From positions 1,257,001 to 1,321,000 of the forward strand of contig NZ_CP087999.1 of assembly GCF_021044625.1 (NCBI RefSeq): a DNA stretch of 64,000 bases, given 5' to 3'. Positions 45,142-53,594 of this stretch are shown piece by piece. The translations under genes and the position numbers were made by a program. Numbering within the stretch: the stretch's first letter is position 1; each line of letters begins with the position of its first letter. The notes under the pieces are model-generated. The model had not been told where the DNA came from, did not search any database, and saw only the letters and a list, made by a program, of their open reading frames with translations. This DNA comes from Geomonas sp. RF6. GTDB taxonomy: Bacteria; Desulfobacterota; Desulfuromonadia; Geobacterales; Geobacteraceae.

Positions 45142-45278
45142 CAATTCCGGGGAAGTCGTAATATGTTCCAATGAAGGGCCTCACGAGGCCTCGCGTCCCC
45201 CCTTTGCGAAGGGGGGAACGTTAGGCTTCTGCAGTGCTTCGTGGCAATGTACCGACGCTCCCCCGGAATTCCCGGATG
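45142..45278 (+). repeat. Family B palindromic repeat, full-length copy
   Basis: The most complete copy: ATTCCGGGGAAGTCGTAATA, CCAATGAAGGGCCTCACGAG, the core CCCCCCTTTGCGAAGGGGGG, then AACGTTAGGCTTCTGCAGTG, CTTCGTGGCAATGTACC and an outer GGAATTCCCGGAT that is the inverted partner of the left end. The two halves are diverged inverted repeats of each other. Confidence 0.85.
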
Positions 45279-45285
45279 AACCATG

Positions 45286-45325
45286 AAAAAAGGGCGCAAA
45301 GGATAAAAAAACCTTTGCGCCCTTC
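45286..45325. terminator. Bidirectional terminator (lipoprotein / bacterioferritin)
   Basis: AAGGGCGCAAAGG and CCTTTGCGCCCTT form a 13-bp perfect stem with a 8-base A-rich loop; A-run before and CTCGTTC after. Confidence 0.88.
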
Positions 45326-45374
45326 TCGTTCGTTTTTCTTTCGGCTTCAGTTTGGAAGGAGGAGTCGCCGCTCG

Positions 45375-45848
45375 TTACTCTTTACAGATCTGCGCCACCA
45401 GGTAGTTCTGGGGCCCCATCTGCGCGATCTCGTCGAGCTGTGCTTCCAGCTCATCGATGTGCTCCTCTTCTTCCGCCAGGATCGCCACAAGGATCTCGCG
45501 TGTGCCGTTGTCTCCGATCTCCACCGCCAGCCGGACGCTGTCGTTGTAGCCGCGGATCGCCCCCTCTTCCAGGAGCCGGTCGTTTTCGTGCATCTTCGGG
45601 ACCTCGGAGCCGATGTTGATCGTCAGCGGCGGGTTGACGGTTGGGCGCCCCTCGAGGAAGATGATGCGCGCAATCAGCTTCTCCGCATGCCTCATCTCCG
45701 CCATTGCCCTGTCCTCGATCTGCTTGTGTATCCGTTTGTACCCCCAGTTCTCGGCCATTTCAGCATGGACCATGTACTGGTTGATGGCGGTGAGCTCCTC
45801 GGCAAGAAGCCTGTTGAGGTGCTCTATCATCTTTTCGTTCCCTTTCAT
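45375..45848 (-). CDS. bfr: Bacterioferritin
   Basis: A haem-containing 24-mer that oxidises and stores iron. It has 157 residues, exact family length. The ATG at 45848 follows AGGAGGT six bases away. Ferroxidase ligands are visible in EELTAINQYMVHAEM, the E-x-x-H pair within MAEMRHAEKLIARI, and AEEEEHIDELEAQL. The Met in AEMRHAEK is the haem ligand, so this is a haem-binding type. It is upstream-flanked by the MoaE-like gene but has its own promoter candidate. Confidence 0.96.
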   Translation of the reverse strand: MKGNEKMIEHLNRLLAEELTAINQYMVHAEMAENWGYKRIHKQIEDRAMAEMRHAEKLIARIIFLEGRPTVNPPLTINIGSEVPKMHENDRLLEEGAIRGYNDSVRLAVEIGDNGTREILVAILAEEEEHIDELEAQLDEIAQMGPQNYLVAQICKE

Positions 45849-45937
45849 CGGTAACCTCCTCTTTCCGTTTGTTGGGCCTGCGGCCTCGGATTCGTAAAAA
45901 GGGTGCTGCCACTGCCAAGGATAAAATGAACCTCCAT

Positions 45938-45965
45938 ATGATACCCGGTGGTGAAGACTTTGCAA
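45938..45965 (-). promoter_or_regulatory. Candidate promoter of bfr
   Basis: On the minus strand TTGCAA, 16 bp, TATCAT, about 90 bases before the bfr start. No clear Fur box was seen. Confidence 0.4.
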
Positions 45966-45990
45966 TTTCAGAACGGCGGCTGGTGCGCCT

Positions 45991-46371
45991 CTACGAGCAC
46001 ACCTCCTTTTTTTCCACGCTCTTCATTTTCTTCAGCCGGATTATCCCCGCCTTGCATGCCTCGAAGGCATCCTCACTGTTTGGCGAGCTCGCCGCCACCA
46101 GAGATATGATTTCCCCGAGGGGCACCCGGCCGGAGCGCCGCACCAGCAATACGTCCCGCAGGACATACGACCCCTTCAGATCCTCCGCTATCTGCTGCAG
46201 CTCTTCCTCGGCCTCCTCCGTCATCCGGAACTCGACATGGCACGTAGTCCCTCCCGCCGTCTCCTGCGGCTTGACGACGGAGTAATGGAAGACCACCGAG
46301 CCCGCGCCGCTCGTGCCGAGTTCCCTGTAGATCGTTTCTGGCGAAATCTCTTCCTCAGTAATGCGTACCAC
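45991..46371 (-). CDS. Divergent MoaE-like protein
   Basis: A 126-residue protein resembling the large subunit of molybdopterin synthase. Matching stretches are VEFRMTEEAEEELQQIAEDL, RRSGRVPLGEIISLVAASSP and EDAFEACKAGIIRLKK, with lysines near the end (EKKEVC) where MoaE has catalytic lysines. But the segment normally SSPHR before the EAFEAC-type helix reads SSPNS, and the N-terminal HHFRG-like loop reads FHYSVV, so two conserved active-site positions appear lost. No moaD lies nearby. It may be non-catalytic or have another role. Confidence 0.7.
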   Translation of the reverse strand: MVRITEEEISPETIYRELGTSGAGSVVFHYSVVKPQETAGGTTCHVEFRMTEEAEEELQQIAEDLKGSYVLRDVLLVRRSGRVPLGEIISLVAASSPNSEDAFEACKAGIIRLKKMKSVEKKEVCS

Positions 46372-46544
46372 GCAACCCTCCGTTCATCCCGCACGGGGGA
46401 TTTTCATTAGGTTTAGCGACCTTTTCTTGCAGCCTCTTAAGCCATTCTAGCAGGTTGCGCCGTTGTGGGAACGCCGAAGGCCGTGCATGTCTCTCTGTTG
46501 AGGGCGTGCCCCCCAATTTCGACGCACGACGCTCTTTTGGATTT

Positions 46545-47360
46545 CTAGAGAAAGCGCGCGGCGGTTGCCGTCAATGCCGCCCAGACGAGGACGCCGGCGG
46601 TCGCGGCGGCACAGGCGATGGAGAGGATGCGATGCAGGAGGTTCTCCTCGCCATGTTCCTGGTAGCCGAGGAGTTTTCCGAGGACGATACCGGAGAGGAT
46701 TCCCCCACCGTGACCCCAGTTGTTGATTCCGGGAAAGACGAACCCAAAGAGGGCGAGGCTGATGACCCAGCCGCTGACCTCCCGGTAGACGGCGGCGCCG
46801 TAGCACCCTCCGCGGCTCTTCCCGAAGTAGAGGAGCGCGCCGATGAGGCCGCAGATCGCGGCGGACGCACCGATGGTGAAGGGGACGTCGGCGACGACGG
46901 ACAGCAGAAAGCCGCCGATCCCGCTGAGGGTGTAGATGATGAACATGCGGTTCGGCCCGTACTCCCGCGACACCCAGGGGGCGATCTGTCGCAGCGCCAT
47001 CATATTGAAGAAGATGTGCAGGAGTCCGCCGTGCAGGTAATTGGCGGCGAGAAGGGTCCACACCCGGCCGAGGTCGACGACCGGAACGGTGCCGGTCGCG
47101 CCGAGGAGGAGAAGACTCATGCGGCTCGGGGAAAGGATGTTCAAGGGACCCGCGGAAAAGGCGTGTCGGCCGTTGAGGGCGAGCGAGAGGAGGAAGAAGA
47201 CGATGTTTGCCCCGAGGATCGTTTGCACCAGCCATCCCCCCTGACGGGAGACGGCCCACTGCAATCGCCCCGGACGCGGCGTGTTGCACCACGAGCAGCG
47301 CGCCTGGCTACTGCCCATCAATTGTCCGCACTGCGGGCAGAGGACGGAGCGGTCCTTCAT
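46545..47360 (-). CDS. Rhomboid intramembrane serine protease with N-terminal zinc ribbon
   Basis: A 271-residue membrane protease. The first 30 residues carry CPQCG and CSWC pairs, a predicted zinc ribbon. About six or seven membrane segments follow. Rhomboid marks are GRVWTLLAANYLHGGLLHIF, NMMALRQIAPWV, the catalytic serine in TIGASAAICGLIGALL, and the catalytic histidine in INNWGHGGGILSGIVLG. Substrates are unknown. It is a single gene. Confidence 0.92.
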   Translation of the reverse strand: MKDRSVLCPQCGQLMGSSQARCSWCNTPRPGRLQWAVSRQGGWLVQTILGANIVFFLLSLALNGRHAFSAGPLNILSPSRMSLLLLGATGTVPVVDLGRVWTLLAANYLHGGLLHIFFNMMALRQIAPWVSREYGPNRMFIIYTLSGIGGFLLSVVADVPFTIGASAAICGLIGALLYFGKSRGGCYGAAVYREVSGWVISLALFGFVFPGINNWGHGGGILSGIVLGKLLGYQEHGEENLLHRILSIACAAATAGVLVWAALTATAARFL

Positions 47361-47678
47361 TGGTGCCTCCTGACTGGTCTGCCGGTCACTATAGCATCCG
47401 GGAGGGGTAAATCAAACATGGTGCCGTTTCAATGGCAACAAAGACGATCTTTGACAGGAAAAGAGTTCAGGGAGATGCCTCTGTCATGGAAGGAGCGGCC
47501 TCTTGCAGAAGCCATAGGGAGATGAAAATGGAAATGGGGAGCAATGTTTCTACTCCCCATCTGGTGTTTCTACCCAAAGCTTATGTCTAAATAGCCGGAG
47601 AACCGGAAAGGTTTACTTCCGCGGGAAATCCATCAACGCCATCCGCCTCTATCAAATTTAGTGTGACTGTGATAGAAG
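47361..47678. other. 318-bp gap with one hairpin
   Basis: ATGGGGAG (47534-47541) and CTCCCCAT (47553-47560) form an 8-bp stem, followed on the minus strand by TTCCATTTTC. It is a plausible terminator for the small gene at 47679. I see nothing else in this gap. Confidence 0.4.
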
Positions 47679-47888
47679 CTACTGCAATCTGCTCTTCAGC
47701 AGATCCTTCCCTTTTGATATCAGGTTGTTGTTCATCTGCTGTACTTCGTCGAAGAAGCTTTTTGCTTCGTTATCCCCTTCGCTCTCTGCATCCTGCAGAT
47801 ATTGGCTGCAGGTTTCCACTGCTTGCGAAGAGTTATAAATGACACTTATAATGTCATAGTCTTTATTCTTGAGTACCGATTGTGCCAT
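47679..47888 (-). CDS. Small acidic hypothetical protein, 69 aa
   Basis: A soluble, helical, acidic protein (NKDYDIISVIYNSSQAVETC, AESEGDNEAKSFFDEVQQMN, ISKGKDLLKSRLQ) with one cysteine. AAGGAGG lies eight bases before the ATG, so expression is likely. The pattern resembles small spore- or stress-type helical-bundle proteins, but I recognise no family. Codon use is more AT-rich than in neighbouring genes, which could mean recent acquisition or weak selection. Confidence 0.65.
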   Translation of the reverse strand: MAQSVLKNKDYDIISVIYNSSQAVETCSQYLQDAESEGDNEAKSFFDEVQQMNNNLISKGKDLLKSRLQ

Positions 47889-48099
47889 CTCTTCCTCCTT
47901 CTACCGTCTATCCCGTTTTGTTTCATTACCCCCTTCCCGCGGCAGTATCCGAGCTCACCGCTACTTTCATCTAAAAGGATAACACACCCGATACAAAGTC
48001 AACAGCATGCTCGGGCGGCGGCTTTTTTCAGAAAACGGTTGAGGAATACACAGAAAAGCGGGTGCGGAAGGGGGTGCAACTATGGGAGGGAAGATGGCA

Positions 48100-48122
48100 G
48101 GGCGCCCCCGGTGGAGGCGCCC
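48100..48122 (-). terminator. Hairpin after the first flavodiiron gene
   Basis: GGGCGCC and GGCGCCC with a 9-base loop, 15 bases after the stop codon; no T-run, so termination may be inefficient. Confidence 0.4.
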
Positions 48123-48136
48123 CGTGTCGTGGCAGG

Positions 48137-49375
48137 TCAGGCGGCAGCTACGATGGCGGCAGCTTTCACCTGGCGGGCAAGCTCCGCCGCGCGCTCCCTG
48201 ATGAGTTGCAGCTGCTCCTCGGAGGCGGCTCCCTTGAACTCGACCGGCTCCAGGAACTGCCACTTCATCTTCTGGTGCTCCATGATCTCGTCGAGCTCGC
48301 GCTGGGCGCCGCCGGACCAGCCGAAGCTTCCGACCCTGAGCGCCACCTTTCCGGTCACCATCTTCCGACCCAGCTCATCGATGACTGCCGCCATCGGCGG
48401 GAACATCTTGAACTCGTAGGTCGGCATGGCGAGGATGACGCCGGTGGAGCGCCAGGCGGAGGCGAGGATGTCGCTGATATGCGTCTGCGGCACCTGATGG
48501 ACGATCGCCTTCACCCCCTCGGAGGCGAGCCCCTCCAGAAGAGGCGCGATCGCTTTTTCGGTGTTGCCGTACATGCTCCCCCACAATACCGTCACGACCG
48601 GCTCTGCAGGTCCCGCCCCGAAGGAGGCGAAGCGCTGGTAGAGGGAGACCACCCTCTGCGGGTCGCGGCGCCACACGAGCCCGTGCCCCGGAGCGATGAT
48701 CTTTACGTCCAGGTTCTTCAGCTTGTCGATGGCGCGAACCACCGAGGGGTGAAAGCGGGCCACGATGTTTGCGAAGTAACGAAGCGCCTCCTCCTCGTAG
48801 AACTGCAGCTGCTCCTCGGTCATCTCGTCGTCGCACCCGGCGGTCCCGACGGAGCCGTAGCTGCCGAAGGCGTCGCACGGCAGGAGGGTGCCGGTGGATG
48901 CCTCGTACGTCACCATGGTGTCCGGCCAGTGCACGTTCGGGGTCTCCTCGAAGACGAGCTTCTTCCCGTTACCGAGATCGATGCTGTCACCGGAGCGCAC
49001 GGTCCTGTACTTCACGTCGAGCCCGTAGAAGGCCTGCGCCAGTTCCAGCCCCTTCTGGGTGATGACCACCTCGAAGTCGTTGGTGATCTTCTGGAAAGAC
49101 TTGATCCACCCGGTGTGGTCCGGCTCGGTGTGGTTTATGATCACGTAGCGGATGTCCTTCACGTCGACGCCGATCTCCGCCATCTGCGCGTAGAGAGTTT
49201 CGGGGACGCCGTCCCAGTCGCAAACGCCGTCTACGATCGCCACGTCACGCCCCTTGATGACATAGGAGTTCATGGCGCAGCCGTGCGGCAGCGGCCACAT
49301 CCCCTCGAAAAGGACGTCCGATTCTATATTGGCGGAGAGCCGGTAGATATTGTCGGTTACCAATGATGCCTGCAT
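48137..49375 (-). CDS. Flavodiiron protein (FprA family), copy 1
   Basis: A cytoplasmic O2 and/or NO reductase made of a beta-lactamase-like diiron domain and a flavodoxin domain. It has 412 residues. Diiron ligands are H82-x-E84-x-D86-H87 (NHTEPDHTG), H149 (NVHWPDT), D168 and H231 (APGHGLVW), all present. The flavodoxin domain starts near VVTVLWGSMYGNTEKA. GGAGGAAG precedes the ATG. There is no fused rubredoxin, so an external electron donor is required. About 55-60% of residues appear shared with copy 2 at 52251 by eye. Confidence 0.94.
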   Translation of the reverse strand: MQASLVTDNIYRLSANIESDVLFEGMWPLPHGCAMNSYVIKGRDVAIVDGVCDWDGVPETLYAQMAEIGVDVKDIRYVIINHTEPDHTGWIKSFQKITNDFEVVITQKGLELAQAFYGLDVKYRTVRSGDSIDLGNGKKLVFEETPNVHWPDTMVTYEASTGTLLPCDAFGSYGSVGTAGCDDEMTEEQLQFYEEEALRYFANIVARFHPSVVRAIDKLKNLDVKIIAPGHGLVWRRDPQRVVSLYQRFASFGAGPAEPVVTVLWGSMYGNTEKAIAPLLEGLASEGVKAIVHQVPQTHISDILASAWRSTGVILAMPTYEFKMFPPMAAVIDELGRKMVTGKVALRVGSFGWSGGAQRELDEIMEHQKMKWQFLEPVEFKGAASEEQLQLIRERAAELARQVKAAAIVAAA

Positions 49376-49733
49376 GCTGTCTTCCTCCTCTTGACCGGGC
49401 TCCCCGGCCGTTATCGTATTTTATGTGCTGCCGTGACGACTTCAGGTCTTTTAGGATCGATTTAGTCCTGTATTGGAAAGGAGCATAAACCCGGCCGCGG
49501 CTTTTGTCTATCACAAAATGACCTCCATTGTGTAAACAATTCCGCACCTGACGCGGGCTCGCGCACTTCCTGCCTCTCCGGCCGAAGTGCTATACTACCT
49601 GAGTCAGTTCTCATTTTATTGGGGAACTGCACATAGTTAGCATACTCAGCGGTCCCGTCTCCTGCCGCTTCACCTTTTGGTAGCCCCCCTCCGATGAAGC
49701 GGTACGAGAGGACGCGCCGGAAGGAGACGACAC
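49376..49733. other. 358-bp divergent intergenic region
   Basis: Lies between the first flavodiiron gene (-) and the cupin gene (+). It has AT-rich stretches on both sides and a TATACT box at 49591 with no clear -35. I see no gene, repeat or strong terminator. Confidence 0.4.
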
Positions 49734-50225
49734 ATGAACAACCTTCATCTCGGGACCCTGCTCCTCGGAGCACTCCTTTTCGCTGTACCTGCCGCTGCGC
49801 CGCTATCGGCCGCAGAGGAGGCAGAGCATCCCGTTTTCATCAACGCAGACGAAATGAAGTGGGACAGCGCCCCGCCGGGTCTTCCTGCGGGTGCGAAGGC
49901 GACGGTCGTCTATGGCGACCCGCACAAGCCGGGGCCGTTCGTGGTCCGGCTCATGACTCCCGCTGGATACAAGATCATGCCTCACTGGCACACCAGGGCG
50001 GAAAACCTCACGGTCATCTCCGGCGCGCTCTACCTCGGCGGCGGCGACAGTTTCGACTACTCGAAGGCCCATGCCCTGAAGCCGGGTGGATACCACTACC
50101 TGCCGGCCAGGATGCACCACTTCGCTTTCACAGACATGCCGACGGTGGTCCAGATACACGGCGAGGGGCCGTTCGACATCAACTACGTGCGCCAGAGTGA
50201 CGACCCGCGCGGGCAGGTACGGTAG
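49734..50225 (+). CDS. Exported cupin-domain protein
   Basis: A 163-residue protein with a signal peptide (LGTLLLGALLFAVPAAAPLS, likely cut at LSAAEE). The cupin fold shows motif 1 as PHWHTRAENLTVISGALYLG and motif 2 as KPGGYHYLPARMHHFAF, with three histidines and a glutamate placed to bind a metal. Similar periplasmic cupins of unknown role occur in many bacteria; enzymatic function is not established. AAGGAG precedes the ATG. Followed after 75 bp by the DUF4382 lipoprotein gene on the same strand. Confidence 0.85.
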   Translation: MNNLHLGTLLLGALLFAVPAAAPLSAAEEAEHPVFINADEMKWDSAPPGLPAGAKATVVYGDPHKPGPFVVRLMTPAGYKIMPHWHTRAENLTVISGALYLGGGDSFDYSKAHALKPGGYHYLPARMHHFAFTDMPTVVQIHGEGPFDINYVRQSDDPRGQVR

Positions 50226-50300
50226 CTTTCTGCGGCGGCGGCATGCGAGGCCGCCGCTTCTCTGTTATGCTGGCTCCATCAAAATGCAGGAGGAACGACT

Positions 50301-51287
50301 GTGAAAAGAACGATCGAGACAAAGATCATCCCTTCCCTTTTCCTGCTTCTGGTTCTCCTTGCGATTTCCCAGGTCCCGGGGTGCGGCGGAGGGGGGGACG
50401 GAGGTGGGGGAGGAAGCGCGACAACAGGGACGCTGCAGGTCTCCATCACGGACGCGCCCCCGACGGCGCCGGTCTTCGCGAGCGTGCACCTCACGGTGGA
50501 CAAGGTCGTGGTCGTCCCGGTGGGACGCGAAGGGGCGCCCGACAACGATGCATCCCTCCCGGTCATTGCGACCTTCCCGTCGGGAGTGGGGGTGGACATC
50601 CTCAACCTGCACTTCCTGCCGCAACTCCTCGGCAGCGCCACGATCCCTGCGGGGAGCTACAGCCAGGTCAGGCTGATCCTGGCGGCGAACCCTCCCACGG
50701 CGCTCACCAACTACGTCACCTTCGCCAACGCCCCGAGCCAAAGGGTCGCACTGACGACGCCGAGCGCGCAGCAGTCGGGGGTGAAGATCATCGGGAATTT
50801 CACAGTCACCGCAGGAGTGCTCAACACAATACTTCTCGACTTCAATCCCACTACCGCCATCGTGGTGGCGGGAAACTCCGGGAACGTCAACCTGAAGCCG
50901 ACCGGGATCAGGATCATCCAGGTCTTCGACTCCCTCGCGAATGCGGGCTCCGTTTCCGGCACGATCCGCTCTCCGGCCTTCGGCGCCTGGTCGAGCGCAA
51001 CGGTCTCCGTCGTACCGCGCAATCCTGCCGGGAGCGCAGTCACCTCCGGGATTATCTTCAGCAACTTCAGCTCCCCGAGTGTGTGGAAGGCGCCGTTCAC
51101 AGCGATCTTGCCGCCGACCGGCGGAGGCACCATGCCGTCGGCAAACTACAGGGTGCTGGTGCAGGCGTATCGGGCGACGAACTCGCAGGGTCCGGTCTTT
51201 GGCCTGTACTCCTCCCCCCTCTTCACGGTCAGCACGGGAGTCGATACCGCCGTCCCGCCGGCAGGGGTGGTGCAACTGGCACCGTAG
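50301..51287 (+). CDS. DUF4382 domain lipoprotein
   Basis: A 328-residue predicted lipoprotein. The signal peptide ends at VPGC with cysteine 28, then a Gly-rich spacer (GGGGDGGGGG). The DUF4382 domain starts TGTLQVSITDAPP and runs to about residue 215 (ASVHLTVDKVVVVPVG, VDILNLHFLPQLLGSATIPA, YSQVRLILA). A C-terminal beta-sandwich of about 100 residues follows (GSVSGTIRSPAFGAWSSATV). The start is GTG at 50301, six bases after AGGAGGA. Function is unknown; such proteins are common in Geobacter-like genomes. Confidence 0.88.
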   Translation: MKRTIETKIIPSLFLLLVLLAISQVPGCGGGGDGGGGGSATTGTLQVSITDAPPTAPVFASVHLTVDKVVVVPVGREGAPDNDASLPVIATFPSGVGVDILNLHFLPQLLGSATIPAGSYSQVRLILAANPPTALTNYVTFANAPSQRVALTTPSAQQSGVKIIGNFTVTAGVLNTILLDFNPTTAIVVAGNSGNVNLKPTGIRIIQVFDSLANAGSVSGTIRSPAFGAWSSATVSVVPRNPAGSAVTSGIIFSNFSSPSVWKAPFTAILPPTGGGTMPSANYRVLVQAYRATNSQGPVFGLYSSPLFTVSTGVDTAVPPAGVVQLAP

Positions 51288-51334
51288 CATTACCCTGGTA
51301 GAGGTGCTCCGCACACTGACAGCCCACAGCAATG

Positions 51335-51368
51335 ACAGACCCCGCCGAATCCGGCGGGGTCTGTTTTT
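51335..51368 (+). terminator. Terminator after the DUF4382 gene
   Basis: AGACCCCGCC and GGCGGGGTCT with a 6-base loop, followed by GTTTTTG. Confidence 0.9.
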
Positions 51369-51499
51369 GTGGCACCTTTGAGGAACGAAGTACCTAAAAA
51401 GTTCCTTATTGACGAAAGTCCCCATACGAGTCACGGTAGCGCTCCGGTTGCGACGGAAGACTTTACCTGAATGCACCAGTACAAACAGGAGGAATTGAT

Positions 51500-52135
51500 A
51501 TGAAAGTTGTGGCCTTCAATGGCAGTCCGAACAAAGAGGGGAATACCTGGAACGCACTGAAGCTGGTGACGGCCGAGCTGGAAAGGGAGGGGATCGAGAC
51601 CGAAATCGTCCATGTGGGGAACGCGGCGATCAGGGGGTGTGCCGCCTGCTACGCCTGCCTGAAGAACAGGAATGAAGAGTGCGTCCTTCCCGGCGATGAC
51701 GTGAACGAGTGGATACAGAAAATGAAGGCGGCGGACGGCATCCTTCTCGGGACGCCGGTGCACTATGCCGCGATGGCGGGGGCGATGAAATCGTTCCTCG
51801 ACCGCGCCTTCTTCGTCGCCGGCGTCAATGATGGTCTGCTGCGCCACAAGGTCGGCGCATCGGTGGTGGCGGTGCGCCGCTCCGGCGGGCTCCCCGCATT
51901 CGACCAGTTGAACAACTTTCTGATGTACGCGGAGATGCTCATTCCCACCTCCAACTACTGGAACGTCATCCACGGCAGGACGCCCGGTGAGGTGCACCAG
52001 GATCCCGAGGGGGTGCAGATCATGCGGGTACTCGGGAAAAACATGGCTTTCCTCATGAAACTCGTGGAAAACGGGAAAGGTGCGGTGACACCGCCGGAGA
52101 GAGAGCAGAAGACCTTCTTCAGCTTTATCCACTGA
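51500..52135 (+). CDS. Iron-sulfur flavoprotein (NADPH-dependent FMN reductase fold)
   Basis: A 211-residue flavodoxin-like protein. FMN phosphate loop near the N-terminus: FNGSPNKEGNTWNALK. Cysteines at 47, 50, 53 and 61 have the CX2CX2CX7C spacing of iron-sulfur flavoproteins, so a 4Fe-4S cluster is predicted. GTPVHYAAMAGAMKSFLDRA is the usual second FMN-contact segment. Such proteins reduce O2 or peroxide or serve as electron carriers in anaerobes. It lies between two flavodiiron genes and may be their electron partner; that link is inference. AGGAGG precedes the ATG. Confidence 0.9.
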   Translation: MKVVAFNGSPNKEGNTWNALKLVTAELEREGIETEIVHVGNAAIRGCAACYACLKNRNEECVLPGDDVNEWIQKMKAADGILLGTPVHYAAMAGAMKSFLDRAFFVAGVNDGLLRHKVGASVVAVRRSGGLPAFDQLNNFLMYAEMLIPTSNYWNVIHGRTPGEVHQDPEGVQIMRVLGKNMAFLMKLVENGKGAVTPPEREQKTFFSFIH

Positions 52136-52179
52136 AATTGAAACCGATCATGATACCAATACTGCCGAGTAGGCTGTAA

Positions 52180-52291
52180 GGTCCCCTCCCCCCTTGCGGG
52201 GGAGGGTCAGGGTGGGGGGGAAGGCGCCACCACTCCAGCTGATCGCAGCTTCACCCACCCCCTGACCCCCTCCCGTCGAGGGAGGGGGAAC
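52180..52291. repeat. Family C palindromic repeat, two-armed copy
   Basis: Left arm CCCCTCCCCCCTTGCGGGGG, then AGGGTCAGGGTGGGGG; right arm CCACCCCCTGACCCCCTCCC, then GTCGAGGGAGGGGGA. Arms are separated by about 35 bp. The right arm overlaps the 3' end of the second flavodiiron gene and supplies its stop codon. Confidence 0.85.
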
Positions 52292-53540
52292 TATAAGGGT
52301 GAGCGGCTCGACAAACCGCCCGCTCCTTCACCGCGCGCGCCAGGTGGGCCGCGCGTTCCTTCAATAGATCCAGCGTCTCCACTCCCGCGTCCCCCCTGAA
52401 TTCGACCGGCTCCAAAAACTGCCACTTCATCTTCTGGCGCTCGACGATCTCCTCCAGTTCACGCTGCGCCCCTCCGGACCACCCGAAGCTCCCCACACGG
52501 AAGGCGAGCTTGTTGATCACCTGCTTGCGCCCGAGATCCTCAAGGACCGCAGCCATCGGCGGGAACATCTTGAACTCGTAGGTCGGCATGGCGAGAATGA
52601 TCCCCGTCGAGCGCCAGGCGGAGGCGAGGATGTGGCTTACATGCGTCTGCGGGACACGATGGACGACCGCCTCCACCCCCTCGGAAGTCACCCCCCGAAC
52701 AATCGGATCGATTGCCTTTTCCGTGTTGCCGTACATGCTTCCCCAGATTACCGTCACCACCGGCTCGGCCGGGCCGTCGACAAAGGAGGTGAAGCGCCGG
52801 TACAGCTCCATGATGCGTTGCGGGTTCCCGCGCCATATCGGGCCATGCGCCGGCGCGATGATTGCGGGATCGAGTTCCTTTACCGTCTCGATGGCACGGG
52901 CTACTGACGGTGAAAAGTGGGCGAGGACATTGGAGTAGTAGCGCAGCGCCTCGTCCTCATAGCCGCCAAGCTGCTCCCCGCTCATCTGGTCGTCGCACAT
53001 GGCCATGCCGAGCGCGCCGAAGCTCCCGAAGAGGTCGCAGGAGAGGACCGCGCCGGTGAATTCCTCGTACGTCACCATCGTCTCGGGCCAATGCACGTTC
53101 GGCGTCTCGACAAAGCGCAGTATCTTCCCCTTCCCCAGGTCGATGGTGTCACCGGTATGCACGACGCGGTAGTTGGCATCTGCTCCGTAAAAGCTTCTCG
53201 CTATCTCCACTCCCTTCTCGGTGGCGACGATCTCGACCCGCTCCGTCATCTCCAGCAGCGACTTCAGCCACCCGGTGTGATCCGGTTCTGCGTGGTTGAT
53301 GACGACGTAGCGGATGTCGCCGACATCGCTTCCCATACCTTGCAGCTGCCGGTACAGAGCGGCAGGGGCTGCCGGGTCCATTCCCCAGACCCCGTCGACC
53401 ATGGCTACATCGTACCCCTTCACCACGTACGAGTTCATGGAGCACCCCTGCGGCAGCGGCCACATCCCTTCAAAAAGGGTGTCGTTGAAGAGGTTTACCG
53501 AGAGCCGATACAGTCCGTGCGAAATGTGCGCTGCCGCCAT
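52251..53540 (-). CDS. Flavodiiron protein (FprA family), copy 2
   Basis: A 429-residue paralogue of the protein at 48137. The diiron ligands are kept (HAEPDHTG, NVHWPETM, CDLFGSFG, APAHGPIW) and the flavodoxin domain starts VVTVIWGSMYGNTEKA. The ATG at 53540 follows AAGGAGG. The normal end would be near KERAAHLARAVKERAV; the frame then continues through a repeat element and ends SSPSLDGRGSGGG. This tail is absent from copy 1, so it is repeat-derived. No rubredoxin domain is fused. The role is O2/NO reduction. Confidence 0.93.
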   Translation of the reverse strand: MAAAHISHGLYRLSVNLFNDTLFEGMWPLPQGCSMNSYVVKGYDVAMVDGVWGMDPAAPAALYRQLQGMGSDVGDIRYVVINHAEPDHTGWLKSLLEMTERVEIVATEKGVEIARSFYGADANYRVVHTGDTIDLGKGKILRFVETPNVHWPETMVTYEEFTGAVLSCDLFGSFGALGMAMCDDQMSGEQLGGYEDEALRYYSNVLAHFSPSVARAIETVKELDPAIIAPAHGPIWRGNPQRIMELYRRFTSFVDGPAEPVVTVIWGSMYGNTEKAIDPIVRGVTSEGVEAVVHRVPQTHVSHILASAWRSTGIILAMPTYEFKMFPPMAAVLEDLGRKQVINKLAFRVGSFGWSGGAQRELEEIVERQKMKWQFLEPVEFRGDAGVETLDLLKERAAHLARAVKERAVCRAAHPYSSPSLDGRGSGGG

Positions 53541-53594
53541 GGTCGCTGCCTCCTTGGCCCGGTCACGCGGTGAGTCGGGCGTACAAGCAGATTT

